64,000 bases of DNA from an uncultured bacterium (GTDB taxonomy: Bacteria > Pseudomonadota > Alphaproteobacteria > Sphingomonadales > Sphingomonadaceae). The stretch spans positions 22,256 to 86,255 of the forward strand of contig CAISGR010000020.1 of assembly GCA_903884945.1 (NCBI GenBank), given 5' to 3'. Within the stretch, counting starts at the first letter, position 1; each line of letters begins with the position of its first letter. Below, piece by piece: positions 7,632 to 16,955 of this stretch. Below the pieces are notes generated by a model. The model saw only the letters and a program-made list of their open reading frames with translations. It ran no database searches and had not been told where the DNA came from. A program made the translations under genes and the position numbers.

Positions 7632-8960
7632 ATGGCTTTGGCCGATATCTTCCGGCGTAGACGCGCGCCTCTCGACGGGGCGCCAGAAGAGGAGGGCGTC
7701 TCTCCCGTCTCGAGCGATCTGACCGCGAACGAGAGCGTTCGCAAACGGCAGCGCCTATTGCTCGCCGGCGTCGCCGGTATCGGACTCATCGCATCGTCAT
7801 TTTGGATCTTCGGTGACGATGGTGGCAAATCTGCGTCGACCGATAGCGACGCTGCCAAGGTCGAGGTTTCGACCAAGGACATGGTCAACAAGAACCTCAA
7901 CCAACAGGAGTGGATGGCGCTCTCGGAAAACCAGATGCAGTCGGTCGAAAACCAGCTGAAATCGGTGAACGGGCAGCAGCAACGGGTCGACCAGCTCGCC
8001 CAGCAACTCGAACTGCTGAAAGGCGAGAATCAAGCGATGCGCGCTGACGGTGCGCGCGTGCTTTCCGCCTATCAGGCGGAGAATGACCAGCTGAGGCGGC
8101 AGGTCGCCTCCAAGACAGCAACGCCGGCGCCCGCACCAGGCCCTTCTGCGATGTACGGCCCGAACGGCGTCCAGAATTACCAACGCCCCGATGCCGGTCC
8201 CGCCGGGCGGCCAATGCCCGTCAACAGCGGCGCCGAGGTCAAAATGGTCAGCTTTCAGTCGACCGACACTGGCACTGCGACACGCGTCGCGAAGGGCACC
8301 ACGACGTACAGCGACAGTATCAACTATCTGCCTCCGAACAGCTTTGCGAGCGCCAAGGTCATCGTCGGCGTTGACGCGAGCGCAGGAGTCAACAGCCAGA
8401 CCGATCCGTTGCCCGTGGTGCTTCGCGTCACCGGGCCAGCACGCTCGGTCTACCAGAACGGCAAGCTCCTTACGACGAAGATAGAGGGCTGCCTGATCAA
8501 TGGCGCTGCGCGCGGCGATCTCTCGAGTGAGAAGGTATACGTCAAACTTCAGAAAATGACCTGCCCGCAACCGGGCGGTCGCTACGCCGTGTCCGAAGTG
8601 AAGGGGTTCATCGCCTTCGGCGGCAAGACTGGAGTGCGCGGTCGTGTCGTCAGCCGCGAGGGTTCCCTCGCGATGCAGGCTTTCCTCGCTGGCCTGGTCA
8701 GTGGCGGCGGCAACGCGCTCAACACTGCCTTCAATCAGCCCCTGGCGACCATCGCCAACGATGGCGAGGGCAGCATCAACCGCACGCCCAATTTCGGCAG
8801 CGTTGGCCTGCGTGCGCTCGGTGGCGGCGCTGCTGAGTCCGGCAAGGACGTCTCGAAATATCTGATCGAGCGCGCCGAGCAATATCAGCCTGTGATCGAG
8901 ATGCCGACCGGCATCGATGTCGAAATCGTCTTCCTGGAGGGTGTGTATGTCCGCAATTGA
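7632..8960 (+). CDS. traB: Type IV secretion scaffold protein TraB
   Basis: A 442-residue VirB10-like protein. It has a cytoplasmic N terminus, one membrane segment (LLLAGVAGIGLIASSFWIF, about residues 38-56), a Gln-rich coiled coil (about 85-160), a Pro-rich linker, and a C-terminal beta-barrel domain with NYLPPNSFASAKVIVGVDA and a conserved EGCLINGAARGDLSSE block. It spans the envelope and links the inner-membrane energy source to the TraK/TraV ring. It overlaps the following gene by 14 bases. Confidence 0.93.
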   Translation: MALADIFRRRRAPLDGAPEEEGVSPVSSDLTANESVRKRQRLLLAGVAGIGLIASSFWIFGDDGGKSASTDSDAAKVEVSTKDMVNKNLNQQEWMALSENQMQSVENQLKSVNGQQQRVDQLAQQLELLKGENQAMRADGARVLSAYQAENDQLRRQVASKTATPAPAPGPSAMYGPNGVQNYQRPDAGPAGRPMPVNSGAEVKMVSFQSTDTGTATRVAKGTTTYSDSINYLPPNSFASAKVIVGVDASAGVNSQTDPLPVVLRVTGPARSVYQNGKLLTTKIEGCLINGAARGDLSSEKVYVKLQKMTCPQPGGRYAVSEVKGFIAFGGKTGVRGRVVSREGSLAMQAFLAGLVSGGGNALNTAFNQPLATIANDGEGSINRTPNFGSVGLRALGGGAAESGKDVSKYLIERAEQYQPVIEMPTGIDVEIVFLEGVYVRN

Positions 8961-9831
8961 TCGACTGCGAAAGCTGCGCCTGTTCACGCGGCGGGCACCT
9001 GTCCTGGTGGCGATCGGCGCGATCTCCGTAGCCGGCATCGCACTGGCGGCCGACGTGGCGGGTCCAGACGAAGTGAAGGTCACTGGCCTTCTGAAGGCGC
9101 GCCTGCCGAAGACTGAAGTCTCCAAGGTCAATTGCGAGAAGATCGAAGGGCTCTGCGAGGTGACCGCCGGCGCCAATCTCTTCTACGTCAATCACGGTGC
9201 TCGCTATCTGATCATCGGCCGCGTCTACGATATGGAGACGCGCCAGGATCTGACGGCGGCCCGACTACTCGAGATCAACCCAGACATGCTGGTCGGCGGG
9301 GCTGCGAAAGCGAATGCCGCCGCGGCTTCCGACGGCGGGGAAGGTGAGGGCGAGGTCACGGCAGCAGCGGTCGGCAGTGGGCGGACCACGGTCCCCGTGC
9401 GCCCCGCTATTCTCAACCTGACCGGCCTGCCGAACGAGGGTGCGATCGTTTGGGGCAATAAGGCGGCCAAGCAGACGGTCACCATCTTTACGGACTTCCG
9501 CTGCGGCTATTGCCGTGCGCTCACCAATGTCTTGCGCGGTATGGACGTGAAAGTGGTCGAGCGGCCGATCTCGGTCCTCGGCAGCCGTGACATTGCCGAT
9601 CGAGTCTACTGTTCCAAAAACCAGGAACAGGCGCTTCATGCCGCTTACGCGGGTGAGCCCTTCAAGGTGCCAGCTGCGTGTGACACCAAGGGCCTCGATG
9701 CCAATGAGAAATTCGCCCAGAAGAATGGCCTGAACGCGACGCCGGTTATCGTCCGCAGCGACGGCGCAATCCTCGAAGGCTATCGGCCGAAGGAGTTCCT
9801 CGAGGCCTGGCTCAGAGGAGCGAAGTCGTGA
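8947..9831 (+). CDS. DsbC-like thiol:disulfide isomerase
   Basis: A 294-residue periplasmic protein with an N-terminal membrane or signal segment and a thioredoxin-fold domain in the C-terminal half carrying the CGYC redox motif (about residue 185) and a cis-proline at NATPVIV. DsbC-type proteins rearrange disulfides; here the likely clients are the Cys-rich TraU, TraN and TraH in the same operon. GGAGGG upstream of the ATG supports the start even though it lies inside traB. A Glu/Gly/Ala-rich linker at about 125-150 separates the dimerisation and catalytic parts. Confidence 0.88.
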   Translation: MSAIDRLRKLRLFTRRAPVLVAIGAISVAGIALAADVAGPDEVKVTGLLKARLPKTEVSKVNCEKIEGLCEVTAGANLFYVNHGARYLIIGRVYDMETRQDLTAARLLEINPDMLVGGAAKANAAAASDGGEGEGEVTAAAVGSGRTTVPVRPAILNLTGLPNEGAIVWGNKAAKQTVTIFTDFRCGYCRALTNVLRGMDVKVVERPISVLGSRDIADRVYCSKNQEQALHAAYAGEPFKVPAACDTKGLDANEKFAQKNGLNATPVIVRSDGAILEGYRPKEFLEAWLRGAKS

Positions 9832-10841
9832 GCCGGCGGCTGGGTCGATCCCGCCGAGCACCGCTCCTACTCGGATCGGCCGCTCTGGCAGTGCTGACTC
9901 TGCTCAGTGGGTGCGCGACGTTTGGAAGCAACGTGAGAGGCAGCTTCTCATGCGCCGCGCCCGATGGCATCTGCGCGCCTTCCTCGTCGATTGACGACCG
10001 CGCGCTGGCGATGATCTCGGGTGAGAGTGGCGGAGACGGGGTGTCCGCCGGACCTTATATTGAAACCCGCCCGAAGACGCGAACGTCTCGGACCGCTGCT
10101 ACCAGGCAGATTGTGCCTGTCGAGCCCGGGGATGCGCGGCGTACTCAGGAGCGTGTGCTTCGGATCGTCTTCCAGCCCTATATCGATGAGCGCGGGCGCT
10201 TACATGAGACGAGCGCGGTCCACGCGGTCGTGCGGAGCGGCGAATGGCAGCAGCAATCGCTGGCATCAGCGACCGCCATTCCTGATCGCAATACGTCGTC
10301 GATGCGCACGATGCCGGAATCGCTCGCAGAGGCCGTCGATCGCGCTGACCCTGCGATCGTCGATGTCGCGGCGATCGATCCAGATCTTCCTGATCCTGCG
10401 GCGGTGGCCGCTGCGCGAGCGCGCAGTGCCGATCCGGTCGCAGCGATCAAGTCCGACGTTGCGGCTCGCTTAGCCCCCAAGGCGGGCCGCAACGCGCCGG
10501 CGCCCGTTCCGCCCACGGAAAGAGGTAAGGCGCAGCCGGCGGAGGCTCCCAAACCGCTGCCAAGGGCCGCTGGTTCAACAGGCAATCCAGGCGCAGCGCC
10601 AGCCTTGTCGAAAACGACAAATGCCACTCCGTCCGGTGTGGCGACGCCGCCCAAAACGACCATCGGTGCCGAGGCAATCGCGCGGGTGAAAGCGAGTCCA
10701 CAATATCAAGCGCAGGCAACAGAAGCTCAGAACGCGGCGCGAAGCGCGGTCGCTGCAGAAGCGCTGCCGGCAGCGCAGCCAGATGCCAAGCCAGTCGTCC
10801 GCGCCGCAGGATTCCCCGCGTCCGTGCCGCAGGAGAATTGA
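9828..10841 (+). CDS. traV: TraV-like outer-membrane lipoprotein
   Basis: A 337-residue lipoprotein. The N-terminal signal ends in LLSGC, a lipobox, followed by the TraV-typical segment with two further cysteines (FSCAAPDGICAP). TraV anchors TraK to the outer membrane, like VirB7. It is about twice the length of F TraV (171): the extra part is an Ala/Pro-rich, low-complexity tail. The GTG start overlaps the previous stop (GTGA). Confidence 0.85.
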   Translation: MSRRLGRSRRAPLLLGSAALAVLTLLSGCATFGSNVRGSFSCAAPDGICAPSSSIDDRALAMISGESGGDGVSAGPYIETRPKTRTSRTAATRQIVPVEPGDARRTQERVLRIVFQPYIDERGRLHETSAVHAVVRSGEWQQQSLASATAIPDRNTSSMRTMPESLAEAVDRADPAIVDVAAIDPDLPDPAAVAAARARSADPVAAIKSDVAARLAPKAGRNAPAPVPPTERGKAQPAEAPKPLPRAAGSTGNPGAAPALSKTTNATPSGVATPPKTTIGAEAIARVKASPQYQAQATEAQNAARSAVAAEALPAAQPDAKPVVRAAGFPASVPQEN

Positions 10842-10842
10842 G

Positions 10843-13434
10843 ATGGCGCGGCGCTTTTTCGACGATCTCCTCGCTGGCGTGTTCGGTGACAGCAAGCGTC
10901 CCGACGCCCAGCAGCCGGATCTCGCGGTACCGATGCTTGCACATTGGCTGCCTTACCGCAGCTACGACCCGAAGACGGGCATCTTCTACAACAGTGCGTC
11001 GCGCGGTTTCGTAATCGAGGCGGCGCCATTGGTTGGGGCCGACGAGCGCACCGGCGAAATTCTGGCGCAGTTCCTGTCTGAGGGTATCCCGGCGCCGGGC
11101 TGTCTCCAGTTTCACCAGTGGATGTCACCGCGTATCGGTGAGCGGCTCTCGAAATGGTATCTGCCGCGCTACTCGGCGCGCGGTGTCTATGAACGGATGG
11201 CCAAGCACCGCGTCGATTTCCTGACGGACGGTGTGTGGGACTCGTTATCGGCCGACGCTCCGTTCTGCCTTCGCAATCACCGCGTCGCGATTTCTTATTC
11301 GACCCCGGAATCGTCGAGCGTGTCGGTCGAGCAGATCGTCTCGGTGATGGAGGGGATCATTTCATCGCTTGCGTCGATCAACGTCGCTGCGCGCACGATG
11401 GACCCGGTAGCGCTGATAGGGTGGATCGACGACATCACCTCGCCGACCACTGCCGCCGGCGATGACGCTGTCAGCTACAATCCGCTCGATCCCATCGCGG
11501 ACCAGGCGATCCGCCGCGACATCGAGTTGCAGGTCGAGCCGGACCGGATGTTGCTGCGGACCGAGCGTTTCCGGCCGACCGGAAAGACGATCAAGGGCGC
11601 GCCAGAGATCGGCGAGATTTATCCCGACGTATTCGATGTCCGGTCGTTTTCTGTGCGCAATCTGCCGACCCGCTGGGCACCCTGGGACGTGGCGCGTCTG
11701 ATCGGCGACATGTTCACAGATAAACTCCGCATGCCGTGCCCTGTTTCGACGAACCTGTGCATCGATTTTCCAGACGCCCAAGCCTCGACCAACAAGGCTG
11801 GCTACAAGTTCATGCGGACGACGAGCCTCGCTGACTCAAAGTCATCGAAATTCCTGCCTCAGCTTCGCGACCAGTCGCAGGAGTGGCGCTACGTCAACGA
11901 CGAGATCCGCCAGGGCCGCAAGCTCGTCCGCGTGTTCTTTAGCGTCACCGCCTTTTCGCCCAAGGGCAAGGGCGACACAAACGAGCGCGTGCTCAAGTCG
12001 GTCTATCGGGCTGCAGGCTGGGACCTGCTCGACGACCGCTATCTGCAGGTCATGGGGCTGCTCTGCGCGATGCCGATGACGATGGCCAATGGTCTGTCGA
12101 AGGACCTCGAGCGCATGAAGCGGATGCGGACGCTGCTCACCACGACGGCAGCCAATCTGGCGCCGCTTCAGGGCGAATATCTCGGCGGAAGTATACCCCA
12201 TTTGTTGTTGATCGGTCGGCGGGGCCAGCCTTTCTTCTGGAGCCCATTCGAGAATGCCGCCGGAAACCACAATGTCGCGGTCTTCGGCAAGTCGGGTTCG
12301 GGCAAGTCGGTCGCGCTCCAGGAGCTGTGCGGCTCGCTCTGCGGCGCCGGCGCGAAGGTGGTGGTGATCGACGACGGCCGTTCGTTTGAGCACTCAGCAA
12401 AGCTGCAGGGCGGCGCCTTCGTCGAATTTACAATGAGCTCGGGCTTTTGCCTCAACCCCTTCTCGATGATCGACCAGGCTCAGGCGGCGGAGGACGAAGA
12501 TTACCTTCTCGACTGCATGGCGATGCTCAAGGCGATCATCAATCAGATGTCGCGCCATGTCGATCGGCTCAACGACACCGAGCGCGGTCTGATCGACGGC
12601 GCGGTTAATGCGGTATGGGAAAAGGACGGCCGGCGCGGGTCCATCGACCGCGTCATCGAAGAGCTAAACGCGACCGGCAATTCGCTTGCTTCAGATCTTG
12701 GGATCGCGATGCGGCCGTTCTCGTCGGGCGGAACCTACGGCCGCTTCTTCCAGGGCGAAGTCTCGTTCGAGCTGCAAGCGCAGCTCACCGTCTTCGAGCT
12801 GTCCGACCTCTCGGCCCGCGAGGAGCTGCGCAGTGTCGTACTGACAGCGATCATGTTCATGGCGCAACAAATGATGCGCAAGCTCGATCGCTCGATCCCC
12901 AAGGCGCTGTTCCTCGACGAGGCTTGGCAATTGCTCCGCGGCGGCTCGATGGCGGAGTTCATCGAGGCCTTTGCGCGAACTTGCCGCAAATATGGTGCAT
13001 CGCTGATCACCTCGACTCAGTCGCTTAACGATTATTACAAGTCAGCCGGTTCGATCGCCGCGCTCGAGAACTCGGACTGGTTCGTCATCCTGCAGCAGAA
13101 GCCGGAGACGATCGCGGACTTCAAGAAGCATGATCGCTTCGAGATGGATGACTACACCGACGCCCTTCTGCGGTCGCTGAAGCGAAACGGCTTCGAATAT
13201 TCGGACATCATGATCAAGGGCCCCGACACGCTCGCGGTCGGCCGTCTTGTGCTCGATCCCTATTCAGCCACACTCTTTTCCTCGAGCCCGAGGACGTTCG
13301 CCGCGATCGATGCGCTGATCGCGGAGGGCATGAGCATGGACGAAGCGATCGAGCGGATCGCCTTTCCTGACAATCCCGAAAAATGGGTGAGCAATCTCGT
13401 CGACGCGGACGAGATCGCGATCGCGGCGGAGTAG
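10843..13434 (+). CDS. traC: Type IV secretion ATPase TraC
   Basis: An 863-residue VirB4-family ATPase. Walker A is FGKSGSGKS at about residue 480 and Walker B is ALFLDEAWQLL at about 690; the N-terminal domain has the family's YDPKTGIFYN segment. It energises pilus assembly at the cytoplasmic face of the inner membrane. The start is set by AGGAG upstream of the ATG just after the traV stop. F TraC is 875 residues, so the gene is full length. Confidence 0.96.
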   Translation: MARRFFDDLLAGVFGDSKRPDAQQPDLAVPMLAHWLPYRSYDPKTGIFYNSASRGFVIEAAPLVGADERTGEILAQFLSEGIPAPGCLQFHQWMSPRIGERLSKWYLPRYSARGVYERMAKHRVDFLTDGVWDSLSADAPFCLRNHRVAISYSTPESSSVSVEQIVSVMEGIISSLASINVAARTMDPVALIGWIDDITSPTTAAGDDAVSYNPLDPIADQAIRRDIELQVEPDRMLLRTERFRPTGKTIKGAPEIGEIYPDVFDVRSFSVRNLPTRWAPWDVARLIGDMFTDKLRMPCPVSTNLCIDFPDAQASTNKAGYKFMRTTSLADSKSSKFLPQLRDQSQEWRYVNDEIRQGRKLVRVFFSVTAFSPKGKGDTNERVLKSVYRAAGWDLLDDRYLQVMGLLCAMPMTMANGLSKDLERMKRMRTLLTTTAANLAPLQGEYLGGSIPHLLLIGRRGQPFFWSPFENAAGNHNVAVFGKSGSGKSVALQELCGSLCGAGAKVVVIDDGRSFEHSAKLQGGAFVEFTMSSGFCLNPFSMIDQAQAAEDEDYLLDCMAMLKAIINQMSRHVDRLNDTERGLIDGAVNAVWEKDGRRGSIDRVIEELNATGNSLASDLGIAMRPFSSGGTYGRFFQGEVSFELQAQLTVFELSDLSAREELRSVVLTAIMFMAQQMMRKLDRSIPKALFLDEAWQLLRGGSMAEFIEAFARTCRKYGASLITSTQSLNDYYKSAGSIAALENSDWFVILQQKPETIADFKKHDRFEMDDYTDALLRSLKRNGFEYSDIMIKGPDTLAVGRLVLDPYSATLFSSSPRTFAAIDALIAEGMSMDEAIERIAFPDNPEKWVSNLVDADEIAIAAE

Positions 13435-13438
13435 GATC

Positions 13439-13804
13439 ATGGCGACGAAGGCAGACGATGCGACGAACCCCGGTGCGCGAAAGGGCTGGCTGATGGCCGC
13501 CGAATGGCGATCCGTCTTCTACTTCATCCTCCATGGGTTTGGATTCCTGGGCAGCACGCTTTTGATCACCTGGGGGCTGTTCTTCCTGTTCTTCCTAGCG
13601 ATCGTCTGGTTCTCCTTCGACGGATTCATTCACCAGCTCAACAATTTCACCACGCGTTATGCCGCAGCCGATCAGGCACGGACTGGCGCTTTCCTCAACA
13701 CTTTCGCGATCGCGCACATGATCCTCTCGGCGGCGGTCATCACTTTTCGTCGGGATCGCATCCTGCCCGACCGCACGCAGGAAGGGATCGGCGACCATGG
13801 CTGA
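13439..13804 (+). CDS. Small membrane protein between traC and trbI
   Basis: A 121-residue protein with two to three hydrophobic segments (about residues 28-60 and 85-100). It overlaps trbI by 8 bases, and so belongs to the transfer operon. I do not recognise a family; F has no gene of this kind at this place, but sphingomonad tra regions commonly carry a small membrane gene here. A role in the envelope is inferred from position only. Confidence 0.75.
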   Translation: MATKADDATNPGARKGWLMAAEWRSVFYFILHGFGFLGSTLLITWGLFFLFFLAIVWFSFDGFIHQLNNFTTRYAAADQARTGAFLNTFAIAHMILSAAVITFRRDRILPDRTQEGIGDHG

Positions 13805-14486
13805 GCAACCCGAACTCGACCTCCCACCCGCACCCACTTCCGCGCCTCAGACCGCGCGCGGAGCGCGCAGGATCGGCTTTGGGGGCTTCACGCGACAGCA
13901 GATCATCATCGGCCTGGTCATGTTGGCGCTGCTCATCTGGGGCATGTGGGTCACGCGCGCGCTCATGGTGCCGAAGCAGGATCACATCGTCTCGGCCAGG
14001 CTGTCTGCATTGGTGGGCGACTATGTCGAGGGGCAACGATTTTCTGGGTCACCGCCCGACCGGGTCCAAGCCGAGATGAGGGCTTTCATGTCTTCGCTCG
14101 ACAAGGAATTGCAGCGCCGCAGCGAAGGCGGGCAGGTAGTGCTCGTCGGAGAAGCGGTCCTCACTAAGAATGTGCCGGACATCACGGAGAGCCTGAAAAA
14201 GGCGGTGTTCGCCTCCGGTGTTCCAGAACCGAAGCGCGTATCTGTCGAGCAACTTCAGCGCATGCAAGAACTGTCGGCTGCGCAGGCGGCGCTGGTCGCG
14301 GCGCGGCAACCGCCCTTGGCACCGTCGGGACAGATCGACCCTATGGCCGGCGCGCAGGCGATCCCGCCGCAGGATCCGTCCGCCGGCGGTTCGTTCGCGC
14401 AACCGATGCCGCAGCCGGCGCCCGGGCAAGTTGCCAGGCCGTCGGTCTCAACCTTTGGAGGCCCCGATGGCAACGGTGGCCAGTGA
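13797..14486 (+). CDS. trbI: F-type transfer protein TrbI
   Basis: A 229-residue inner-membrane protein with one membrane segment (QIIIGLVMLALLIWGMWV, about residues 38-55) and a periplasmic domain in which the segment VVLVGEAVLTKNVPDITESL matches the TrbI pattern of a hydrophobic strand followed by a conserved Asp-Ile-Thr. TrbI affects pilus extension and retraction in F. It is longer than F TrbI (128) because of a Pro/Gln/Ala-rich tail. It overlaps the next gene by 20 bases. Confidence 0.83.
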   Translation: MAEQPELDLPPAPTSAPQTARGARRIGFGGFTRQQIIIGLVMLALLIWGMWVTRALMVPKQDHIVSARLSALVGDYVEGQRFSGSPPDRVQAEMRAFMSSLDKELQRRSEGGQVVLVGEAVLTKNVPDITESLKKAVFASGVPEPKRVSVEQLQRMQELSAAQAALVAARQPPLAPSGQIDPMAGAQAIPPQDPSAGGSFAQPMPQPAPGQVARPSVSTFGGPDGNGGQ

Positions 14487-15003
14487 GGCGGCCGTCCTGC
14501 GCTGGCAGCCGCGCAAGCGCCTGTGGGCGATGCTAGGCGTTGCCCTCGTCGGAACGGGTCTGCTGAGCGCGATCGGTGCTTGGCGCGACAGCCATATCTT
14601 CCTCATCAACGCGAGCGATTCCCTCCCGAACTGGGCTTTCCTCATTCGACGGCACCAATTGCCGGCGCGTGGCGACTACGTGTTCTTCGATCCGCCGCCG
14701 AGCGCGCTTCTGCGCCGCCATTTCGGCGCAAAACCGCAGATGTTCGGCAAGATCGTCTATGGCGTGCCGGGCGACGTCGTCGCGCATCGCGGAATGGTCG
14801 TGACGATCGCCGGCAAGCCCATCGGGCGAATGAAGTCGCTCACTCGCGTCGGCGAGCCACTTACACCCGGCGCTGAGGGAGTGATTCCGGCCGGTTGCTA
14901 TTATGCCGGGTCGCCCCACCGCGATGGATTTGACAGCCGCTACGCCGAGATCGGTTTCGTCTGCGGCCGCCAGATTATCGGTGTCGGGGAGCCCGTGCTG
15001 TGA
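14467..15003 (+). CDS. S26-family conjugation signal peptidase (RP4 TraF-like)
   Basis: A 178-residue protein with one membrane segment (about residues 18-35) and an S26 peptidase fold. The likely catalytic Ser is in DSLPNWAF, and the Lys in FGKIVYGVPGD; GCYYAGSP and SRYAEIGFV match the later conserved boxes. Such peptidases process pilins; the TraA leader here could be a substrate, which is inference. The start follows a TTTGGAGG ribosome binding site inside the end of trbI. The symbol traF is avoided because another TraF is present in the operon. Confidence 0.87.
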   Translation: MATVASEAAVLRWQPRKRLWAMLGVALVGTGLLSAIGAWRDSHIFLINASDSLPNWAFLIRRHQLPARGDYVFFDPPPSALLRRHFGAKPQMFGKIVYGVPGDVVAHRGMVVTIAGKPIGRMKSLTRVGEPLTPGAEGVIPAGCYYAGSPHRDGFDSRYAEIGFVCGRQIIGVGEPVL

Positions 15004-15656
15004 GGCAGCTCCTCGCCGCTGGCGGAGGGGTCGCTCTCCTTGGCATCGGCGCCATCGTCTTGAGCCCTGCGCGCATCGAGGCGCGAGACTATGGGCAGAC
15101 AGGCCAAGCTTTCCCGGTCATCGAGCCGGATCTGCTTTCGACGATCGAAGCACGGCTGAAGCGAGCTGAGGCAACCGGCGAACTCGCGCGCACCAACGAG
15201 ATGTTCGCCAAGCGCGTCGAAGCGAAGGTGCGGCGTCCCACTCCCGTTGTGGGCATCTCGCCGGCCACCGAGTCCAGGGACTGGACCTATGATCCCACTG
15301 TCCATCTCGAGCACGATATTCGCGACCAAAAGGGAAACCTCATCGGCAGCGCAGGACAAAGGATCAATCCGCTCGACTTCGTCGCGATCAAACAGGCGCT
15401 CGTGTTTGTCGATGGCGACGATGCCGATCAGATCGCCTGGGCTACGAGCCGGTACACCGATCTCAATGCCAAGATCATTTTCGTCAGCGGCTCGCCGATC
15501 GAAGAGATGACGAACCGGAAGCGTCGTTTCTACTTCGACCAGGAGGGCAAGCTTACCTCTCGTTTCGGCATCGAACACACGCCCGCGGTCGTGCAGCAGA
15601 ACGGTCGCGTGATGCGAGTGTCCGAGCAGGTGCTAAAGAAGGGGAGGGCCGGCTGA
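15000..15656 (+). CDS. traW: Type F conjugative transfer protein TraW
   Basis: A 218-residue exported protein with a signal peptide ending near IEARDYG, a typical TraW start for the mature part (YGQTGQAFPVIEPDLL). TraW works with TraU and TrbC in pilus assembly in the periplasm. GTG start overlaps the preceding stop (GTGA); the stop overlaps the next ATG by one base. Length agrees with F TraW (210). Confidence 0.92.
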   Translation: MRQLLAAGGGVALLGIGAIVLSPARIEARDYGQTGQAFPVIEPDLLSTIEARLKRAEATGELARTNEMFAKRVEAKVRRPTPVVGISPATESRDWTYDPTVHLEHDIRDQKGNLIGSAGQRINPLDFVAIKQALVFVDGDDADQIAWATSRYTDLNAKIIFVSGSPIEEMTNRKRRFYFDQEGKLTSRFGIEHTPAVVQQNGRVMRVSEQVLKKGRAG

Positions 15657-15925
15657 TGCCGCTTTGGCTCGATCTTCTTCGAACGCCGATGGCTGCACCG
15701 GAGACCCCGGTGCTTCGTCGCATGCGGTTCACCTGGCAGGCGCTATGCCTCACTAGCGCGCTCGTCGTTGGTCTCTTCTCGCCGCTCCGCCACGCGATTG
15801 GCCGCGTGGCGCCAATCGGCGCCGCCCTGATCCTGTTCGCGACCGCCGCACACACCTGTCTTTACCTGCTCCGAAAGCAGCGCGCCGACCGAGCTTTCCT
15901 TGAAAGCGTGGGAGGCGGCGAATGA
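15656..15925 (+). CDS. Small membrane protein between traW and traU
   Basis: An 89-residue protein with two hydrophobic segments (about residues 26-46 and 50-70) and a basic C terminus. It overlaps both neighbours by 1 and 4 bases, so it is translated with them. The family is not recognised; it occupies a place where F-type operons may carry extra small genes. Confidence 0.72.
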   Translation: MPLWLDLLRTPMAAPETPVLRRMRFTWQALCLTSALVVGLFSPLRHAIGRVAPIGAALILFATAAHTCLYLLRKQRADRAFLESVGGGE

Positions 15926-16944
15926 CCGGGCTGCCTCGCCGCCTGTTCGGCCTCTTCGCGTTCTTGCTTGCGATGATCGCTCTGGCGCCCCCGGCAACCG
16001 CGGCCGGGCCGACCTGCAGTGGCAAGTTCGTCAATCCGATCACCGATGTCTGCTGGTCCTGCCTCTTCCCGCTGTCCGTCGGCGCCTTGAGGATTTGGCC
16101 GAGCAGCCGTCCCGATCCCAGCAATCCCGCGTCGCCGATCTGCGCCTGCGCCGACCCGCTCCCTCGCATCGGCATATCGGTCGGGTTCTGGGAGCCGGCG
16201 CGCCTCGCGGATGTGACGATGAAGCCGTGGTGTTTCCCCAACCTTGGCGGCATCCGGATCGCGCCCGGATTCGATATCGGTCAGGGCTATCTGACCGGGC
16301 CGTCCATGGTCGGCGGCCGCTCTCAAAGTACGGCAAAATGGCACGTCCACTGGTATGTCTATCCGCTTCTCTACTGGATGGAGATCCTGACCGACTTCGC
16401 CTGTTTCGAGCAGGCGTCGTTCGATATCGCCTACATGACCGAAGTCGACCCGCTCTGGCAGGATGACTCGCTGGCAGCGCTCATCAATCCCGAGGCGATC
16501 GTCTTCGCCAATCCCATCGCGCAGGCTGCCTGCGCCGGCGATTGCATCGCCGGCACCGTCCATCTGCCACTCGATCCGCTGTTCTGGTGCGCCGGCTGTC
16601 AGGGCTCGATGTATCCGCTCAACGGGAACATCCCGTCCTCGATCGGGCACGTCCAGTCCTCGCGGCTCGCGCTCTCGCGGTTCGCTTTCAAGATGCACCG
16701 TGAGGCGCTTGCCTGGGGGACGATGGGATCGGCCGGGCTCTGCAAGAAGTATCTGATGCCGATCATGCGCAAGCAGCAATATCGCTTCCAGATGGTCAAC
16801 CCGATCCCGACCGTGAGCGGGCGCTTCGCCTGCTCCGCTATCGGTGCTTCCACCATGCCGCCCGACGCTGGACGTGCCTATCCCGCCGGCGGCGAGGACA
16901 TGGGCTACCTCGTCTGGCGCAAGCGCAATTGCTGCGTGCTCTAG
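15922..16944 (+). CDS. traU: Conjugal transfer protein TraU
   Basis: A 340-residue exported, Cys-rich protein, near the 330 residues of F TraU. After a signal peptide ending at TAAG come characteristic blocks: NPITDVCWSCLFPLSVG, PICACADP, FWEPARL and CFPNLGG, with a closing KRNCCVL. TraU acts in the periplasm and is needed for DNA transfer more than for pilus assembly. Many disulfides are expected, in line with the DsbC-like protein of the operon. Confidence 0.95.
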   Translation: MTGLPRRLFGLFAFLLAMIALAPPATAAGPTCSGKFVNPITDVCWSCLFPLSVGALRIWPSSRPDPSNPASPICACADPLPRIGISVGFWEPARLADVTMKPWCFPNLGGIRIAPGFDIGQGYLTGPSMVGGRSQSTAKWHVHWYVYPLLYWMEILTDFACFEQASFDIAYMTEVDPLWQDDSLAALINPEAIVFANPIAQAACAGDCIAGTVHLPLDPLFWCAGCQGSMYPLNGNIPSSIGHVQSSRLALSRFAFKMHREALAWGTMGSAGLCKKYLMPIMRKQQYRFQMVNPIPTVSGRFACSAIGASTMPPDAGRAYPAGGEDMGYLVWRKRNCCVL

Positions 16945-16955
16945 GGGGTCTGACG

